Below are positions 1 through 11,350 of a stretch of DNA of 50,185 nucleotides, one piece after another. Under the pieces are notes generated by a model that saw nothing but the letters and a program-made list of their open reading frames with translations, was not told the DNA's origin and ran no database searches. This stretch comes from Paraglomus occultum. Its lineage: Eukaryota; Glomeromycota; Glomeromycetes; Paraglomerales; Paraglomeraceae. A program made the translations under genes and the position numbers. The stretch covers positions 1 to 50,185 of the forward strand of contig CAJVPJ010000064.1 of NCBI GenBank assembly GCA_910592205.1, in the 5' to 3' direction. Every line of letters starts with the position of its first letter. The stretch's first letter is position 1.

Positions 1-94
1 CGGGTAGGGGGTGAATTTAAAGACTATGTTCTAGAATGAGAACACTGGTTAAGTTGTGGCATAGGTATTTATTATCTCATATCATCAAATATAG

Positions 95-621
95 TGGATC
101 TATCTCAGAAGTGTCTTGGATTTTTGACAGAAAAGGTGAATTGCAATTTGCCTGGTACAAAATAGTTTTGCCAGAAACACTCACTTCACTTTGGTATTAA
201 GGCATAGTCCAATTTACCAAGGGTACTACGGAAGACACAATAGACATCATGATGGAAAAGTCACTTGAAATCGAAGGAGTGGAAGACATACGAGAGTTGG
301 ATCAAGACGTGCTAGAGGTATGTTATTTTACACTTAACTTGGGAAGTGTGGAAATGAGTGTTATAACATTCCCTTATACATGGACATTATCTAATTCTTC
401 GCTCTACTTCCAAATAGATAATGTGTGCTCCAACATCGATATCAGCGATCGCGTCGTCCCTCGCTTCAGGGTACGAAATCATTAAAATGAGGGTAGAGTA
501 TATTCCGACGAATACTGTACAAATCAGTGGAGATGAAGAGAAAGAAGGTCAATTCGAAAAGTTCCTTGTGTCTCTGAACAATCATGAAGACGTAGTTAGA
601 TTCTACACAAACGCCGAATGA
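95..621 (+). CDS. TACO1: TACO1/YebC-family mitochondrial translational activator (3' part)
   Basis: The gene runs in from the left edge, so its N-terminus is missing. Proposed exons are 95-135, 208-317 and 418-621, all joined in frame by GT-AG introns. The first visible exon reads GSISEVSWIFDRK, the conserved YebC 'GSVS..F..KG' core. The middle exon carries VEDIRELDQDVLE. The last exon ends in IPTNTVQIS and EDVVRFYTNAE, the family's C-terminal signature. YebC/TACO1 proteins bind mitochondrial ribosomes or transcripts and support translation of proline-rich stretches such as those in COX1; that is family knowledge. The donor at 136 is less certain than the intron at 318-417, which has a clean GTATGT donor. 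Family assignment is firm; the mitochondrial role is inferred because the presequence is outside the window. Confidence 0.82.
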
Positions 622-1061
622 ACTATGTATGAACCGACAGTTTAGACACTGAATCAGTGAAATCATTTCAGTAGACCTTATCACAGTTGTATAAGAAATT
701 ATGATTGGAAAACTATTGTCCAAAATGTCCCCGAGTTTTAAATTCTATTTGCTAAATGCCCGTTTCAATCCATAGCCATTGTTGCCAACGCCCCGAGGAT
801 TATTATAGCAAAAGTTTCGTGTTGCTGTGATTCCATATAAAGGGTTTCTGATCAATTATTACTGCATTCTGACGTTTAATATTAAAAATTATGTGTACGC
901 TAAAACAAATTTGTGTAAATTTCACATGCAGATTTATCTTGTCCTCCCTTTCATGAGCTCACGTGTGTGTTAATTGATCATCGATCGTCAACCGGAAATT
1001 GCGAGAAATCTTTCGAATGGAAAAAAAAAATTAGATTCGAGGAAGAAAAGCTTATTAGAAT
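622..1061. other. Intergenic spacer between TACO1 and MDM31-like gene
   Basis: AT-rich 440 bp between two genes on the same strand. It should hold the TACO1 3' end and the promoter and 5' UTR of the next gene. No repeat, RNA gene or conserved ORF was recognised. Confidence 0.5.
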
Positions 1062-3700
1062 ATGGACTCGCTGACACGGTTGAGTCCAGGAAGATTCTGG
1101 ATAGAAAACGTAAAAATATTACTAGAAAGAAATGTGACGCGTTGTGCCAAAACTGGTGGATTATATACTTTGGATAAATTTGAGAATACGTCACAGAACA
1201 TTACAAAACAGTTCTTTAGAAACATTACGAATGATGCATATTCCACAAAAAATGTAAACTCAATAGTAAGAGATAGTCACACTTTTTCTCTCTTTAACAA
1301 AGGACAGTTGCTAGCAAAATTACGGTCTTCCTGTCCAGCAGCCATTAACATTCACTCTCGTTCAATATCTAAAAGATCTGTCACTATTAATGTTGACGCT
1401 AGAACCAAGCATTCCCCATTTCATACTACTCCGTCATCTATTCATAAATATACCGTCCAAACGTCACATGTTTATTTCCCCAAAGCCTTTTTTGTAAAGT
1501 TGAAACCTGAAAAATCGCTTCAAAGATATCCATGGTTTCCCCTAACAAGACTTTCCCCTTTTTCACGCTTGTTACGCTGTTCGCGACCTTACTCTAATAT
1601 AAGCACTACCCATAATCGTCTACAACAAAATCCTAATCGTCCACACCGTCCGACAAAGGCTGAACTTTTAGCAAACGCAACGGGTTTCTTTAATCGAATG
1701 ATGATCAGAATTAAATATACGCTAATGAGACAAGTGAGGCCGTTTACCATGGACGATATTATGGCAATGTTCTCGTGGGTTTTTGTTGGAAATACTCTGT
1801 TTATTATTGTTGGAACCACATCGTTTTTCAGTCTCTTATTGGCTACGGCAAACAGTTTACAATTTCAAGGTATGTCGACTGAAATGGATTTCCCTAGAGG
1901 ATAGTGGCAGAATTAACAACATGCGCATTTATTCCCTCCCCATGACTAGAATTCATTGCCCGTCAAATTGGAAGTTATCTCACACGTGAAACAGGCATAA
2001 CAGTTGTATTCGAATCGGCAATAGTACCAAACTGGAAAGAAGGAAAGATTAGCCTGAAGAACGTATCTGTTAAACGATCCCATTCGAGTAAAGACTATAG
2101 AACGCCACCATTCGTTGTGTTTGCTGAGGGCGAAATAGAGGAAGAGCAATGTGACAATAATTTCACAATGTTCGATTTGACTATCGAGAAAATTGACGTT
2201 GAGTTGTCTTTTGTGAGATGGCTTGACAGAAAAGGGCTTATCAAGAGTGCTGTCGTAAAGGGAGTTCGTGGAGTAGTTGGTAAATCATGATAAGAAAATT
2301 TGATTCGTTATTATCTTTTACAAGCAATTCAAGTGATAAGTAACAATTCTATTTTACACCTCAGACCGTCGCTCTGTACATTGGGATTCCTGCGTCCCCT
2401 ACATTGCGCAAGAATGGCGTCGTCTGGCTCAACCGGGTGACTTTGAAATTGATTCCTTTCACATCGAGGATCTCCTAATAACTATTTACCAGCCTGGCAA
2501 CTTTCGCCCATACAACATTGCAATATTCCATGCGTACTTGCCGAGGCTGAGACAGCAGTGGTTGATGTATGATATGTTATGCGCAAAGAGTATTACTGGG
2601 ACCTTTGACAACTGTCTGTTTAGTGTTCATAGTGCTTCTATTCGGGAGGATAGATTGGGCGGAGAGGGACAATGGAAAAAAATGGTGAGTGAGGGTTTAC
2701 AAAAGAATAATCGTTTTCAGTCGTTTTCTAGGGAAACTAGACTGCAACCGAACCGGAGCGCCGTACTAATGATATTTATTGTCACAATAGTCTAATTGCA
2801 ATAGTAGTATTATTAGACTGTAGTCGTTGTTTAATAAACTGCTATTGGCATTATCCTTATACTCATACACAATTTTTCTTGACAGTCGCGACTTCGAATC
2901 GATGGTTTGAATATCGACCATCTAAATACCGGAGTTCCAGGACCATTCGGATGGATATGTTCGGGCTCCGTCGATCTCCACGCAGATCTTATGATTCCTG
3001 ACGACACTTATGACGACGTCATTAAAAAATTAGTCAATGATATCGTCGAGAAGATAGACGACGTTGTCGTTCAACAAAAACCTGTTGTCATATGGCGTCG
3101 TAATGACAATGTGGACTGCAATTGGGAACATCACAATATTGATGACAATATTAGTGGCATTAGCGGCAGTGTCAACAGCAACGAAGCAGAGAGCCAAGAA
3201 GAAGAACGGGAAGAACAGGCTGACTCGATGTTGAAAGCAGATCTAAGCGTGCGCTTTCATGATGTTAAAGCATCCGTTCCTCTCGTGGCAGAGAACTTGT
3301 CCTTTATAGACAGCGCACTGATTCGTCCTATCGCTGCCTACATTAATGGAAATAGAACCCTTATATCAATGAAGTTTGAGATCGTAAAGAATCTGGTAAG
3401 CAATCAGTTTATGTCACTACCGATGTATGGTTTCCTGTACTTATGTAATTTCCTTTTCAGTCTGATTTTGATGGTTCATGGACGCTTTACGATTGTGGTC
3501 TGGCCGAAGACGTGTCGATTATGATTGGCAGGTGTTTTGCAGATTTAACAATGGACGAACAGAAACGTCATAAGCGACTAAAACGTGTCGGAGTATGGGG
3601 TTTGCAGACTATGACCAAGAACTTGGTCAATATATGGGACTATGCTACTGGACAACGTGGTTTCTGGCATTATATAGGAACCATTCCTGGATATGCATAG
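1062..3700 (+). CDS. MDM31: MDM31/MDM32-family mitochondrial inner-membrane protein
   Basis: Five exons (1062-1869, 1950-2279, 2365-2684, 2886-3395, 3461-3700) join in frame to about 735 residues, normal for the family. A basic, Ser/Arg-rich N-terminus suits a mitochondrial presequence. A membrane segment lies near residues 235-260 (after PFTMDDIMAMFSW). The family core follows: EFIARQIGSYL, ITVVFESAIVPNW, KISLKNVSVKR, FDLTIEKIDVELS, then GVRGVVDRRSVHW, DLLITIYQPGNFRPYN, GPFGWICSGSVDLHADL and a C-terminal WGLQTMTKNLVNIWDYA. In yeast Mdm31 and Mdm32 are inner-membrane proteins needed for mitochondrial distribution, nucleoid stability and cardiolipin-linked lipid balance. An acidic linker rich in Asp/Glu lies around residues 515-570 (genomic about 3060-3230). 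No lesion was seen. Whether this is the Mdm31 or Mdm32 paralogue cannot be told here. Confidence 0.88.
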
Positions 3701-3964
3701 AAAATTTAAAAGTAGTAATAGTAACAGTATAAGTTTTTAATCCTGTAAATAGTACGATTTAGGAAATTTTGGCTAAAGGTTAGAAAATGAACAATAACTA
3801 TGTCGAATTATGGTAGTACCGAATTTGGTCACTCACTATTTTTTGATTCTCTTCGCCTTCATTCGACTCGTTTGTTTAACCCATTAAAATAATATGCCTG
3901 CTGCATTCTAACATGTATATAACAAGTAGTAATTACCCCCGATTGTCGATAACGCCTCATCTGT

Positions 3965-4372
3965 CTATCTCACCATATTCTCTACTTCACGTGTTTGTAA
4001 GTTTTCACTCTCGCTCTCCTTCTCCTGATTAATGTTACTTGTTGCTTCACTTTTCAATGCGCACAATTGTCCAATCTGTTCATCAGAGAACTTGTCCAGT
4101 AAGTCTTCACTAATTGGCTTCCCCCAATTATCTTTATTTGTTGCCTGTCTTTCTAATTCTTCCAAATAAGTTTGCCACTGTCCGAGAAATCCTACCACAT
4201 GGACAGGGTTGACGATATCTTTGTGGCGATGGAATTCTGATTTGACATAGTCGTCACCGAGGGAGCGCTGTAATGGTGGAAGCGCACGGTGAATGCGAAG
4301 AATACGGCGATAGAGTGAAATAGGGGAAAGAAGAGAGGATGACGAGTTGAAAAGAGGTCTGGCAGCAGACAT
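3965..4372 (-). CDS. SDHAF3: Succinate dehydrogenase assembly factor 3 (ACN9/SDHAF3, LYR family)
   Basis: Single-exon gene of 135 residues. The LYR motif is at residues 20-22, followed by RRILRIHRALP, LGDDYVKSEFHRHK and FLGQWQTYLEEL, the ordered signature of ACN9/SDHAF3. These mitochondrial matrix proteins help insert and protect the iron-sulfur subunit of complex II. The short Ser-rich N-terminus can act as a targeting sequence. I chose the ATG at 4372 because residues upstream in the same frame do not fit the family, and because it leaves a 145-bp divergent promoter shared with the EI24-domain gene. The Glu/Ser-rich tail (residues 105-135) is variable in the family. Confidence 0.87.
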   Translation of the reverse strand: MSAARPLFNSSSSLLSPISLYRRILRIHRALPPLQRSLGDDYVKSEFHRHKDIVNPVHVVGFLGQWQTYLEELERQATNKDNWGKPISEDLLDKFSDEQIGQLCALKSEATSNINQEKESESENLQTREVENMVR

Positions 4373-4517
4373 TATTGCATGCGAGTCGGAACTTTTGATA
4401 GCGCCTAAAAAAGGTTGACAATCTTGTATGACAATCAGCCACTGCTGTGGCTTGAACCTCCAACTGTTAAAACGGTTGATCGAAAAATGCAAAGTAATTT
4501 CTTTTCTCAATTCTGCT
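4373..4517. promoter_or_regulatory. Divergent promoter between SDHAF3 and EI24-domain gene
   Basis: Only 145 bp separate the two divergent start codons, so both genes must be driven from this interval or from inside each other's 5' regions. No specific box can be named with confidence. Confidence 0.5.
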
Positions 4518-5605
4518 ATGACTTGGTCAGTTACTCAAGTAACTCGTGGACTGCAGCTCGCCTGGCTAGGTTCTGTCCTTGCCTTTGAAAACCGCCACTT
4601 GTATAGGCATACTTATATGAAAGTATTCCTCTGGCTATGTCTTTTCTCTGTAATACTCTACGTTCTTTCTGTGACAGTCCTATTACTTCCTTTAAAAATA
4701 CTTCGTTTCATTCTGGGCATATTCATCCGCATAATTGGTTTCTCAAATACCGGATTGGGTGATAACGATTTTTCATCATGGGTAGCAAACTGGGTGTTCA
4801 ATCTACCCCTGTTTGGCTTATTATTCATGCGATATATATATCCAGAACCGCTTGATTCCCTTTTTCTTGAATCGTTACGACAAGTCGATTACCAATACCT
4901 CAAAAAACATAATGATGAATCTGATCTCCGTCCTGCATATGCACCTTTGTTAGAAAAATATGATAATACTATAAACTATTGGGATGAGATGAAACGTTAT
5001 ATTAAGCGTACTCTAATACAAATGCGTAATGCAACCGCGTTATATATGCTTTCATTCATCCCTCTTGTCGGGAGAATGGTGTATCCGGCGGCAAGTGCTT
5101 GGTATCTGATAAATTTACTCGGGCTCTACCCTGCATGTGCGGTGGGCGTGTTAATGTATATCACACCAGGAACTAAATATTTGGCGATTGTGTTTCTGGA
5201 GACGTTGAACGTAACGCGGACATTGACTCGAGAAGTATTGGAGCCGTATTTTAGTAGGATTAAGTTTGGAAATGAGGAAAAGAAAGAGTGGTTTAAAGAG
5301 AGAGAAGGCATCCTGTTAGGATTTTCCATAGCATTTTATCCATTGATTAGGTTGCCATTGCTTGGAATGTTCTTCTTTGGGATTGCACAGGTCTGTATCT
5401 GAAATAATTGTTTGAGATTAGGAGAGGACGCGTTAATAATCACGTTTTAAAATAGGCGGCAGCAGCTCTCTTGTTAGTGAAGGTTACTGATCCTCCACCT
5501 CCCCCAGAAGATTTGTTAGCGTATAGAAAGAACGTCAAGTACAAAGATCCGAGAAAGAGTAAAAACAAAGACGCGAAGAATATACTCTCCGAGGACGGAA
5601 CTTGA
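4518..5605 (+). CDS. EI24-domain multi-pass membrane protein (Rrt8/LDS-like)
   Basis: Two exons (4518-5390 and 5456-5605) give about 340 residues. Several long hydrophobic segments are visible: near residues 30-70, 85-105, 165-185, 190-230 and 265-290. The order of segments, the loop with MRYIYPEPLDSLFLESLR and the late GFSIAFYPLIRLPLLG match fungal EI24-domain proteins related to yeast Rrt8 and the LDS outer-spore-wall proteins, found at the ER and lipid droplets. The second exon is a short cytosolic tail with a PPPPPE run and many Lys/Asp residues. The intron donor reads GTCTGT, which is weak, but the join is in phase and removes an early stop. The start at 4518 is preferred over an upstream ATG at 4428, which overlaps the opposite gene. 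The exact function is not established. Confidence 0.65.
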
Positions 5606-5956
5606 TTATCATATTTATTGAACGTCCTCGAGGCGTGCAATGAATAATTGCAGAGGGAACAATAGATGAGAAACTGTTCTGAACAACTGATTGTAACACA
5701 CAGTCTTCAAATTGTGCTTCACACTCTGATCACGAGCGTGAATTTTCCGCAACATTGGCAAATACCATAGTTATGGTAAAATTGGTTCTCATGGTTAGGT
5801 CACCATTAACATTGTTAAGTAATTGTTCATTAATACACCAAAATAATTTAGCCACAAAGAGATGTTCCACATGTGATCATTTACGCAGATGCAGTCATCT
5901 GCCCATTCTCATCGTACGCGTCTTTGCATTGTTCATATCAATTTTATACTGTCGCC
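5606..5956. other. Convergent intergenic region
   Basis: About 350 bp between the 3' ends of the EI24-domain gene and NDUFS2. Expected to hold both polyadenylation regions. Short ORFs here show no recognisable protein signature. Confidence 0.5.
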
Positions 5957-8150
5957 TTATCGGTCAATCTGTAATATGAATAACAAAGAGGTTAGTTATA
6001 ACAAATTCATAAAAAGAACAATAGACTTCGACCCAGATATGTCGACACATACCTCGCCAAACACTATATCCATCGTGCCAATCACTGCAATCAGATAGAA
6101 GAGGATAAATAAACACACACGATGTAACATATTTGTCTGTACGCAACTTTCTGGGATTACCTGTAACAATGTCCGGTATAAAATGTCCACGTGCCATAAA
6201 GTCGGATCCTGCAAGGTGAGGAAATCCAGGCGCCCGGATTTTACAACGGTACGGTCGATTCGTGCCTTTCAATAGTAAAAAGAAAGTCAGTGTTGGAAAG
6301 CGATGCAATTATAACACCCCGCGTTTTCAATGAAATAGTATCAGCAAGTAAAAAGACGCGCAGAACGCATGTGCTTACCGTCAGATACCAGGTAAACACC
6401 AAATTCTCCTTTCGGAGCTTCGATAGCAGTGTAGGTTTCACCAGGCGGCACAGAATACCCTTCCGAAAACAACTTAAAATGATGGATTAACGCTTCCATG
6501 TTTTCCTTCATGGATGCCCTATTTGGCGGTGAAATCTTCCAATCATCAACCTTTACCGGTCCCGAAGGCATCTTATTCAAGCATTGATGTATAATCCTCA
6601 AACTTTGCCGCATCTCCTCCATTCTACACAAATATCTATCATAACAATCACCTTTCGTTCCAATAGGAACGTCAAACTCGACTTGATCATACGCATCATA
6701 CGGTTTCATCTTACGAATGTCCCATTTAACGCCTGATCCACGAAGCATCACACCCGAAAAGGAATAGTTTAGCGCTTGTTGTGCTGTCACGACACCAATA
6801 TCGATCGTGCGTTCTTTCCAGATGCGATTGGCGGTTAAAAGTTCCTCGACTTCGTCTATGCGTGTTGCGAATTGGGTTGACCACTGGTAGATATCATCGA
6901 GTAAACCTAGTGGAATATCTTGTGCAACGCCACCTGGGCGCACATATGCTGCATGCATTCTGGCTCCTGAAACGCGTTCATAGTATTCCATTAGCTTTGT
7001 GGATAATAAGAAAGGGGTGAGTGAGTGAGGGGATCGAGATTGTAAAGAAAAACGGACGGTTTTGTGTTGAAAAAATCCTTTTGGGTTAGGATGCGGTAAA
7101 GTACCAAGGTGTAGAATTAAGAGATACATTTCTTTGCAAAACAAGTCTATAGAAAGCGGTCATTAGACATCGCCCGTACTATCTTCCTTCGTAATCACCA
7201 TCAAATATTATCGATATCCTTCATTATCTTCCTAATCCACTCACAACCTAAATATTATTTACCTTTTCCCTCTCCTCGAACATCCATAAAAACGGTGTCA
7301 GGGCCCCAATGTCCATCGCATGAGTCATAACCGCCATAATGTGATTCATAATCCTCGTAATTTCTCCAAACATCGTTCTAATAAACTTTGCCCGTTCTGG
7401 TATTTCGACGTTCAACAATTTTTCCACTGCCAATGAATAACATTGTTCATTGGTCATCATCGAGACATAATCCAACCGATCAAAATACGGAAGAGCTTGG
7501 ATGTAGGTCTTGTATTCGATGAGTTTCTCCGTTCCGCGATGAAGAAGTCCAATGTGCGGATCTGCACGAACTATTTGTTCGCCACGGAGCTCGAGTATCA
7601 TTCGCAAAACACCATGCGCTGCCGGGTGTTGCGGTCCAAAGTTTACAGTATAGCCGCGAGTTTCTGTTCCTTCGCTTGATTCCGTTTTCACTTTGTCTTG
7701 ATGACGAATGAAAGATGTAGACCAACTGCTATACAAACTAATAAGTCATCATTTGATTTTGTGGTCAATACATACCCAAAAACTCTCCAACTTCATAATC
7801 CATCGCTATAGAGGCTGTATGATGTAAAAAAAATTAAATCAAATCATGATCAACTCTCTCGTGCATGCTCTCTCACCCGGGGTTACCATGCCAACTTTTC
7901 TCTTTCCCACTCATATCTTACATGTCATGGCTTCACTCCCACGGAGTGATGTCGGATCTGACGGTGACCCAGGAGTATCGGACTTTGTTTTATGTGTGGT
8001 TACCAAATGTTCTTCACCTGGTGAACGCTTGAATCTTGACAATGCATTTGCATAATTTGCAGAGAATATCCTTGATCTTGTTGGCTGAGTTAGATGCGTG
8101 CGGCGAAGGACGGATGTGCGGAGAAGGGAATGTATTCGTGGAAGGATCAT
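5957..8150 (-). CDS. NDUFS2: NADH:ubiquinone oxidoreductase 49-kDa subunit (complex I)
   Basis: Seven exons on the minus strand: 7922-8150, 7776-7814, 7263-7696, 6379-6994, 6161-6265, 6053-6084 and 5957-5968. They join in frame to about 488 residues, the usual fungal length. The first exon encodes an Arg/Ser-rich mitochondrial presequence. The core shows [93 protein letters not shown] and [10 protein letters not shown], ending [14 protein letters not shown]. This matrix-arm subunit lines the quinone pocket with NDUFS7. The last exon is only 12 nt and codes the IDR end plus stop. Exon 1 could alternatively stop at 8018 with a GTGAAG donor; I prefer the GTAAGA donor at 7921. Identity is certain; the first two exons are less so. 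Confidence 0.93.
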
Positions 8151-8637
8151 TTTTTGCAGACAAAGCTGAGGTTGGATAGAGATCTACACTTTATTTTCAT
8201 GAAATCATGTGATACTGAAAATCGACTTTGTAAAACATGCCTAAGGAGTTAGTACGCGGTAAACCTTGCAATTACACTTGCAATTAGTATGATGCTTCCG
8301 TCAGGTCATATTTTCATCGTTATTGGCGAGTTATCGTTAATACCAAGAATTCTTTTGTAGTGATAACATAGTTACGAATAAAAATATCGTTATACAAGGT
8401 ACTATTTATCTTTTGCGACATTCGGCTTTATTGAAATGATAATACAAACTACATTCTGGTGACAAAATTGTCTAACGTCGACTGTTTCTTACTGTTGACA
8501 TAATGCTTTAGCACTTATTTTCGTAAAGAGTGTACTATTGACATAGCATTTGCATCGCAATTAAAAACCTGCGGAGGGGTGGGGGTGAATTAAAGCTATT
8601 TAACACTTTCGTCATGGAAACAGTTTCGTCTTTGTCG
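8151..8637. other. Intergenic, promoter side of NDUFS2
   Basis: AT-rich sequence upstream of NDUFS2, followed by a purine stretch with a run of Gs near 8575-8588. No gene or RNA recognised. Confidence 0.45.
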
Positions 8638-9020
8638 TCACTCTTTCGCGTCTTTGGACGTCAATTGAACAGAATCAATAATTTCTTCATCCGTCATTCC
8701 TCGAGTTTGTACGTCATTATCGAAACGAACAAAGTCTATGGCATCCATTGGATTATTAGTACTAGTTGTCAATTAGGTGTTGGAGGCTTTCATATTCAAT
8801 CATATCGGTATCACATAGTGTTTCAGTCCGATCAGCGTTCGAAGTATACCAAGTTTTTCCAGCCATTGATCGACTGACGTTTTTCCAAGCATCAACAACA
8901 AATTCAATTGCATCCAAAATATTGAGAGGTATAACTTTTTCTTAAGCTGTTGAGCAAGGTCATAGGCCTCAGTCCCGTTTACGACAAGATGCTTGCCTAC
9001 AGAATAGATCAAGCTTATTG
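8638..9020 (-). pseudogene. Tigger/pogo-type DDE transposase relic (C-terminal part)
   Basis: Minus-strand reading gives pieces from different frames: IEFVVDAWKNVSRSMAGKTW, then AIDFVRFDNDVQTRGMTDEE followed by IIDSVQ. The DAW.NV...T..(C/T)W and late acidic 'TDEEII..VQ' blocks are typical of the end of fungal Tigger/pogo transposases. Frame changes and stops between the blocks, and the lack of any upstream DDE core, show a dead 3' fragment. No terminal inverted repeats were found. Confidence 0.55.
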
Positions 9021-9234
9021 TAAAATACATAATTTAATGACGCAGAATGGATTTATTATTATCAACACACCTTATCTATACCAGTCGTTGGGCACGTAGT
9101 ATTTGTCAAGCTGCCTTATCTGTCCGAAACAGATGTTTACAAAAGTTTTTGCAAAAATAATATTTATCACTATGACACAACCGTTGCTTTGAGTAGTAAT
9201 ATGTAAGATACCTCGGTTTAAAGCTAGTTTTTAT

Positions 9235-9482
9235 TAAAATGAGACGCGTTCACCATTTTTTTCAATAATTGCTTCACATCTCTTTCGCATTGACTTTACT
9301 AAATTTCTTAAGACATCATCGGGAATCGCATTCCATTTCTCAACCATAAACGCTCTAATTTACCACAGTTTTGAGGCATTCTTTTTTCTACCTTATTCTG
9401 AACAATAACCCAGAGTTTTCGACCAGTCAATAACTTCAGGGACATTTTCCTGAAGAAAGAATTTGGCTAGACGGCTGGATTG
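9235..9482 (-). pseudogene. Tc1/mariner transposase relic A (C-terminal part)
   Basis: On the minus strand the pieces read LAKFFLQENVPEVIDW, then after a deletion VEKRMPQN, then EKWNAIPDDVLRNLVKSM and RKRCEAIIEKNGE. This is the C-terminal part of a Tc1/mariner transposase. The normally present SPDLNPIEN block between the first two pieces is missing, and at least two frame changes occur, so the copy is inactive. Confidence 0.7.
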
Positions 9483-10244
9483 AATCAGCTATCGATAAAA
9501 ATTATGCGGTTTGCTGTCCCAAAATCCAACGTAATATATTTTTGGTTTCTAGAACTCTTTCTCGCATAGCTAGTGCTTTCAGATACCGATTACGATGTGA
9601 TGCAATGTTGCTGTCCCAAAAATCGCGTGATATGTTTTTAGCTTCTACTTTCTTTTATAAGTAAACGGTCAAACTATATCTGCGGTTTGCTGTCCCGAAA
9701 TTTTACCTTTCCACCTCGATGGCCCAAAATTTTCAGCATAAGTTGTCTCTACTAGTACTACTCATACTACCACATATAAATTATGCGATCAGTTTAGCCT
9801 ATCACGTACCCGAAACTGTATCTCGATCAAAATTATACGGTTATTAAATAATTTACCTTATCCCAAATATTGAAAGCACTTACATGGAACTTTATTTCGA
9901 TCAAAATTCCACGGCACAAAAAACCCCTTATATAAAATCCTGCCCACTCACAAGTTCGTGTCCAGATATGTATAGCTAATTTGTTTTTTATATATATTAT
10001 CTAATTTTTTCTGGCTTTGAGCAGTTACTGCAAAAAGGCGGGGTATCAGAGTAATAATTTTTTATTTGAATTTTTTCTTATATTTATTTGTAAAAGGCGA
10101 CAAAACCCCCTTTACCCGGATATATAACTAGCTGAATGTAGCAATCTCTCTTCTCCAGAAATTACTACTTAACTAGATGATAATGTCTTGGCACCTTTAC
10201 TTGCTTTGCTGAAACATTTATAACAATCAATGATTGCTAAAGAT
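9483..10244. repeat. Degenerate repeat-rich patch with recurring GCGGTTTGCTGTCCC
   Basis: The string TGCGGTTTGCTGTCCC recurs near 9504 and 9680, with a partial copy (TTGCTGTCCCAAAA) near 9607. A second motif, CGATCAAAATT or close to it, recurs near 9489, 9826 and 9898. It lies directly upstream of Tc1 relic A and may be decayed transposon end sequence, but I could not draw element borders. Confidence 0.4.
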
Positions 10245-10802
10245 TTATTTTTTGTGCGGAGTAGTAGGAACCTTCATTTTAGCCTCAAATTTTCGCTTAT
10301 ATTCTAAGAAGTCGGTCTCACTCATACTCTCGCGCTCTTTTTTCCAATAATTTTGATTATTCCGCATTTCAAAAGCAATCTTGGCTCTCCATTGTTCTAA
10401 CTTTTCTTGTAAAAGAATAATCAGGCTATCTATATCAGATTCATTTTTAATGAGAAACTCTGAAGATAAAGAAATCAAAGGTTTAGGTATATTTTTCTCC
10501 GCTGTGCTAACTTTACCAATAGTAATAGTATTATCGACGATACGGCATATGTCTTGAGAAGGATTGAAATCCGATTTTGGAAAATCCATGATTGCGTTAT
10601 CACTTGAACAAGTATTGGGGAGAATTTTTCTTAGCTCCTTGTATATTAGGAGTTTCAAGTATGTAAGTTGTTTATTACGGTCTTTTTCTCGATAAAATAA
10701 TACTTTAAATTTCTTTAGTGGTTTGAGAAGAAATTCCATAAAATACTTTAGATTATAGTTAGCATGCTGTCTCAAATATTGCATAGTAATAGTAACTATC
10801 AT
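10245..10802 (-). CDS. Hypothetical 185-residue protein, possibly transposon-derived
   Basis: An intact ORF with no family I recognise. It is Lys/Glu/Leu-rich, with charged helical stretches near residues 30-65 and a probable coiled coil near 125-175 (around LLQEKLEQWRAKIAFEMRNN). The tail is basic. It has no signal peptide or membrane segment. It sits between transposon relics in repeat-rich DNA, so it may be part of a mobile element or a lineage-specific gene. Its unbroken length is the main argument that it is real. Confidence 0.35.
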   Translation of the reverse strand: MIVTITMQYLRQHANYNLKYFMEFLLKPLKKFKVLFYREKDRNKQLTYLKLLIYKELRKILPNTCSSDNAIMDFPKSDFNPSQDICRIVDNTITIGKVSTAEKNIPKPLISLSSEFLIKNESDIDSLIILLQEKLEQWRAKIAFEMRNNQNYWKKERESMSETDFLEYKRKFEAKMKVPTTPHKK

Positions 10803-11350
10803 ATAAGCATACTATTGAACTTCACAGTTGAAGTGATAACATTATAATTAGTCCAACATCTATCCCTACTTACACTGTCAAAACTTCCTCTTCCCTGATT
10901 ATGATGGTCATTGAATTTATGCTCTCTTCAACAGCCTGCATAGTCATATCCCGGAACGCATTCATATTCATTGAATGCTCCGTCTGTATCTGATCATACT
11001 GTTCACTAATACTAATAGAGTAACAGTAAGTAAAGCATCAACAGTCTGATTCATGTAGTTGATAAGATATGCATGGGCAGAAGCTGTCTTCCTAATACTA
11101 AATAATTGTTGGGATGGAACGCAATTATAATTAGTGATAGCACACACCAGGCAAAAACAGGCAACAGGTTAATAATAATATAAGCAGCAACTCATTGTTA
11201 GCACATACAGTCCCCGGCGAAAAGAACGGCGAAGGAGATCCCGGGTTTTCATTTGTTCTAGTACTAGTGTCACCATTTTACCGATTTGGGACCATTGTTC
11301 ATATTACCAAATTAGACAGTGTAACATTGGTTTAAAAAAAGAAATGTAAA
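10803..11350. other. AT-rich intergenic with AGT/AAT trinucleotide tracts
   Basis: No gene recognised. Scattered short 'aatagtaat' type repeats occur here and again at 12560-12830 and 19340-19360. A short GC-richer stretch lies near 11210-11250. Confidence 0.4.

Noticed and set aside
7697-7736. NDUFS2 exon 3 starting at 7736 with a TTG
   Set aside because: That boundary cannot be joined in phase to the preceding exon; an acceptor at 7697 restores the frame with a 79-nt intron.
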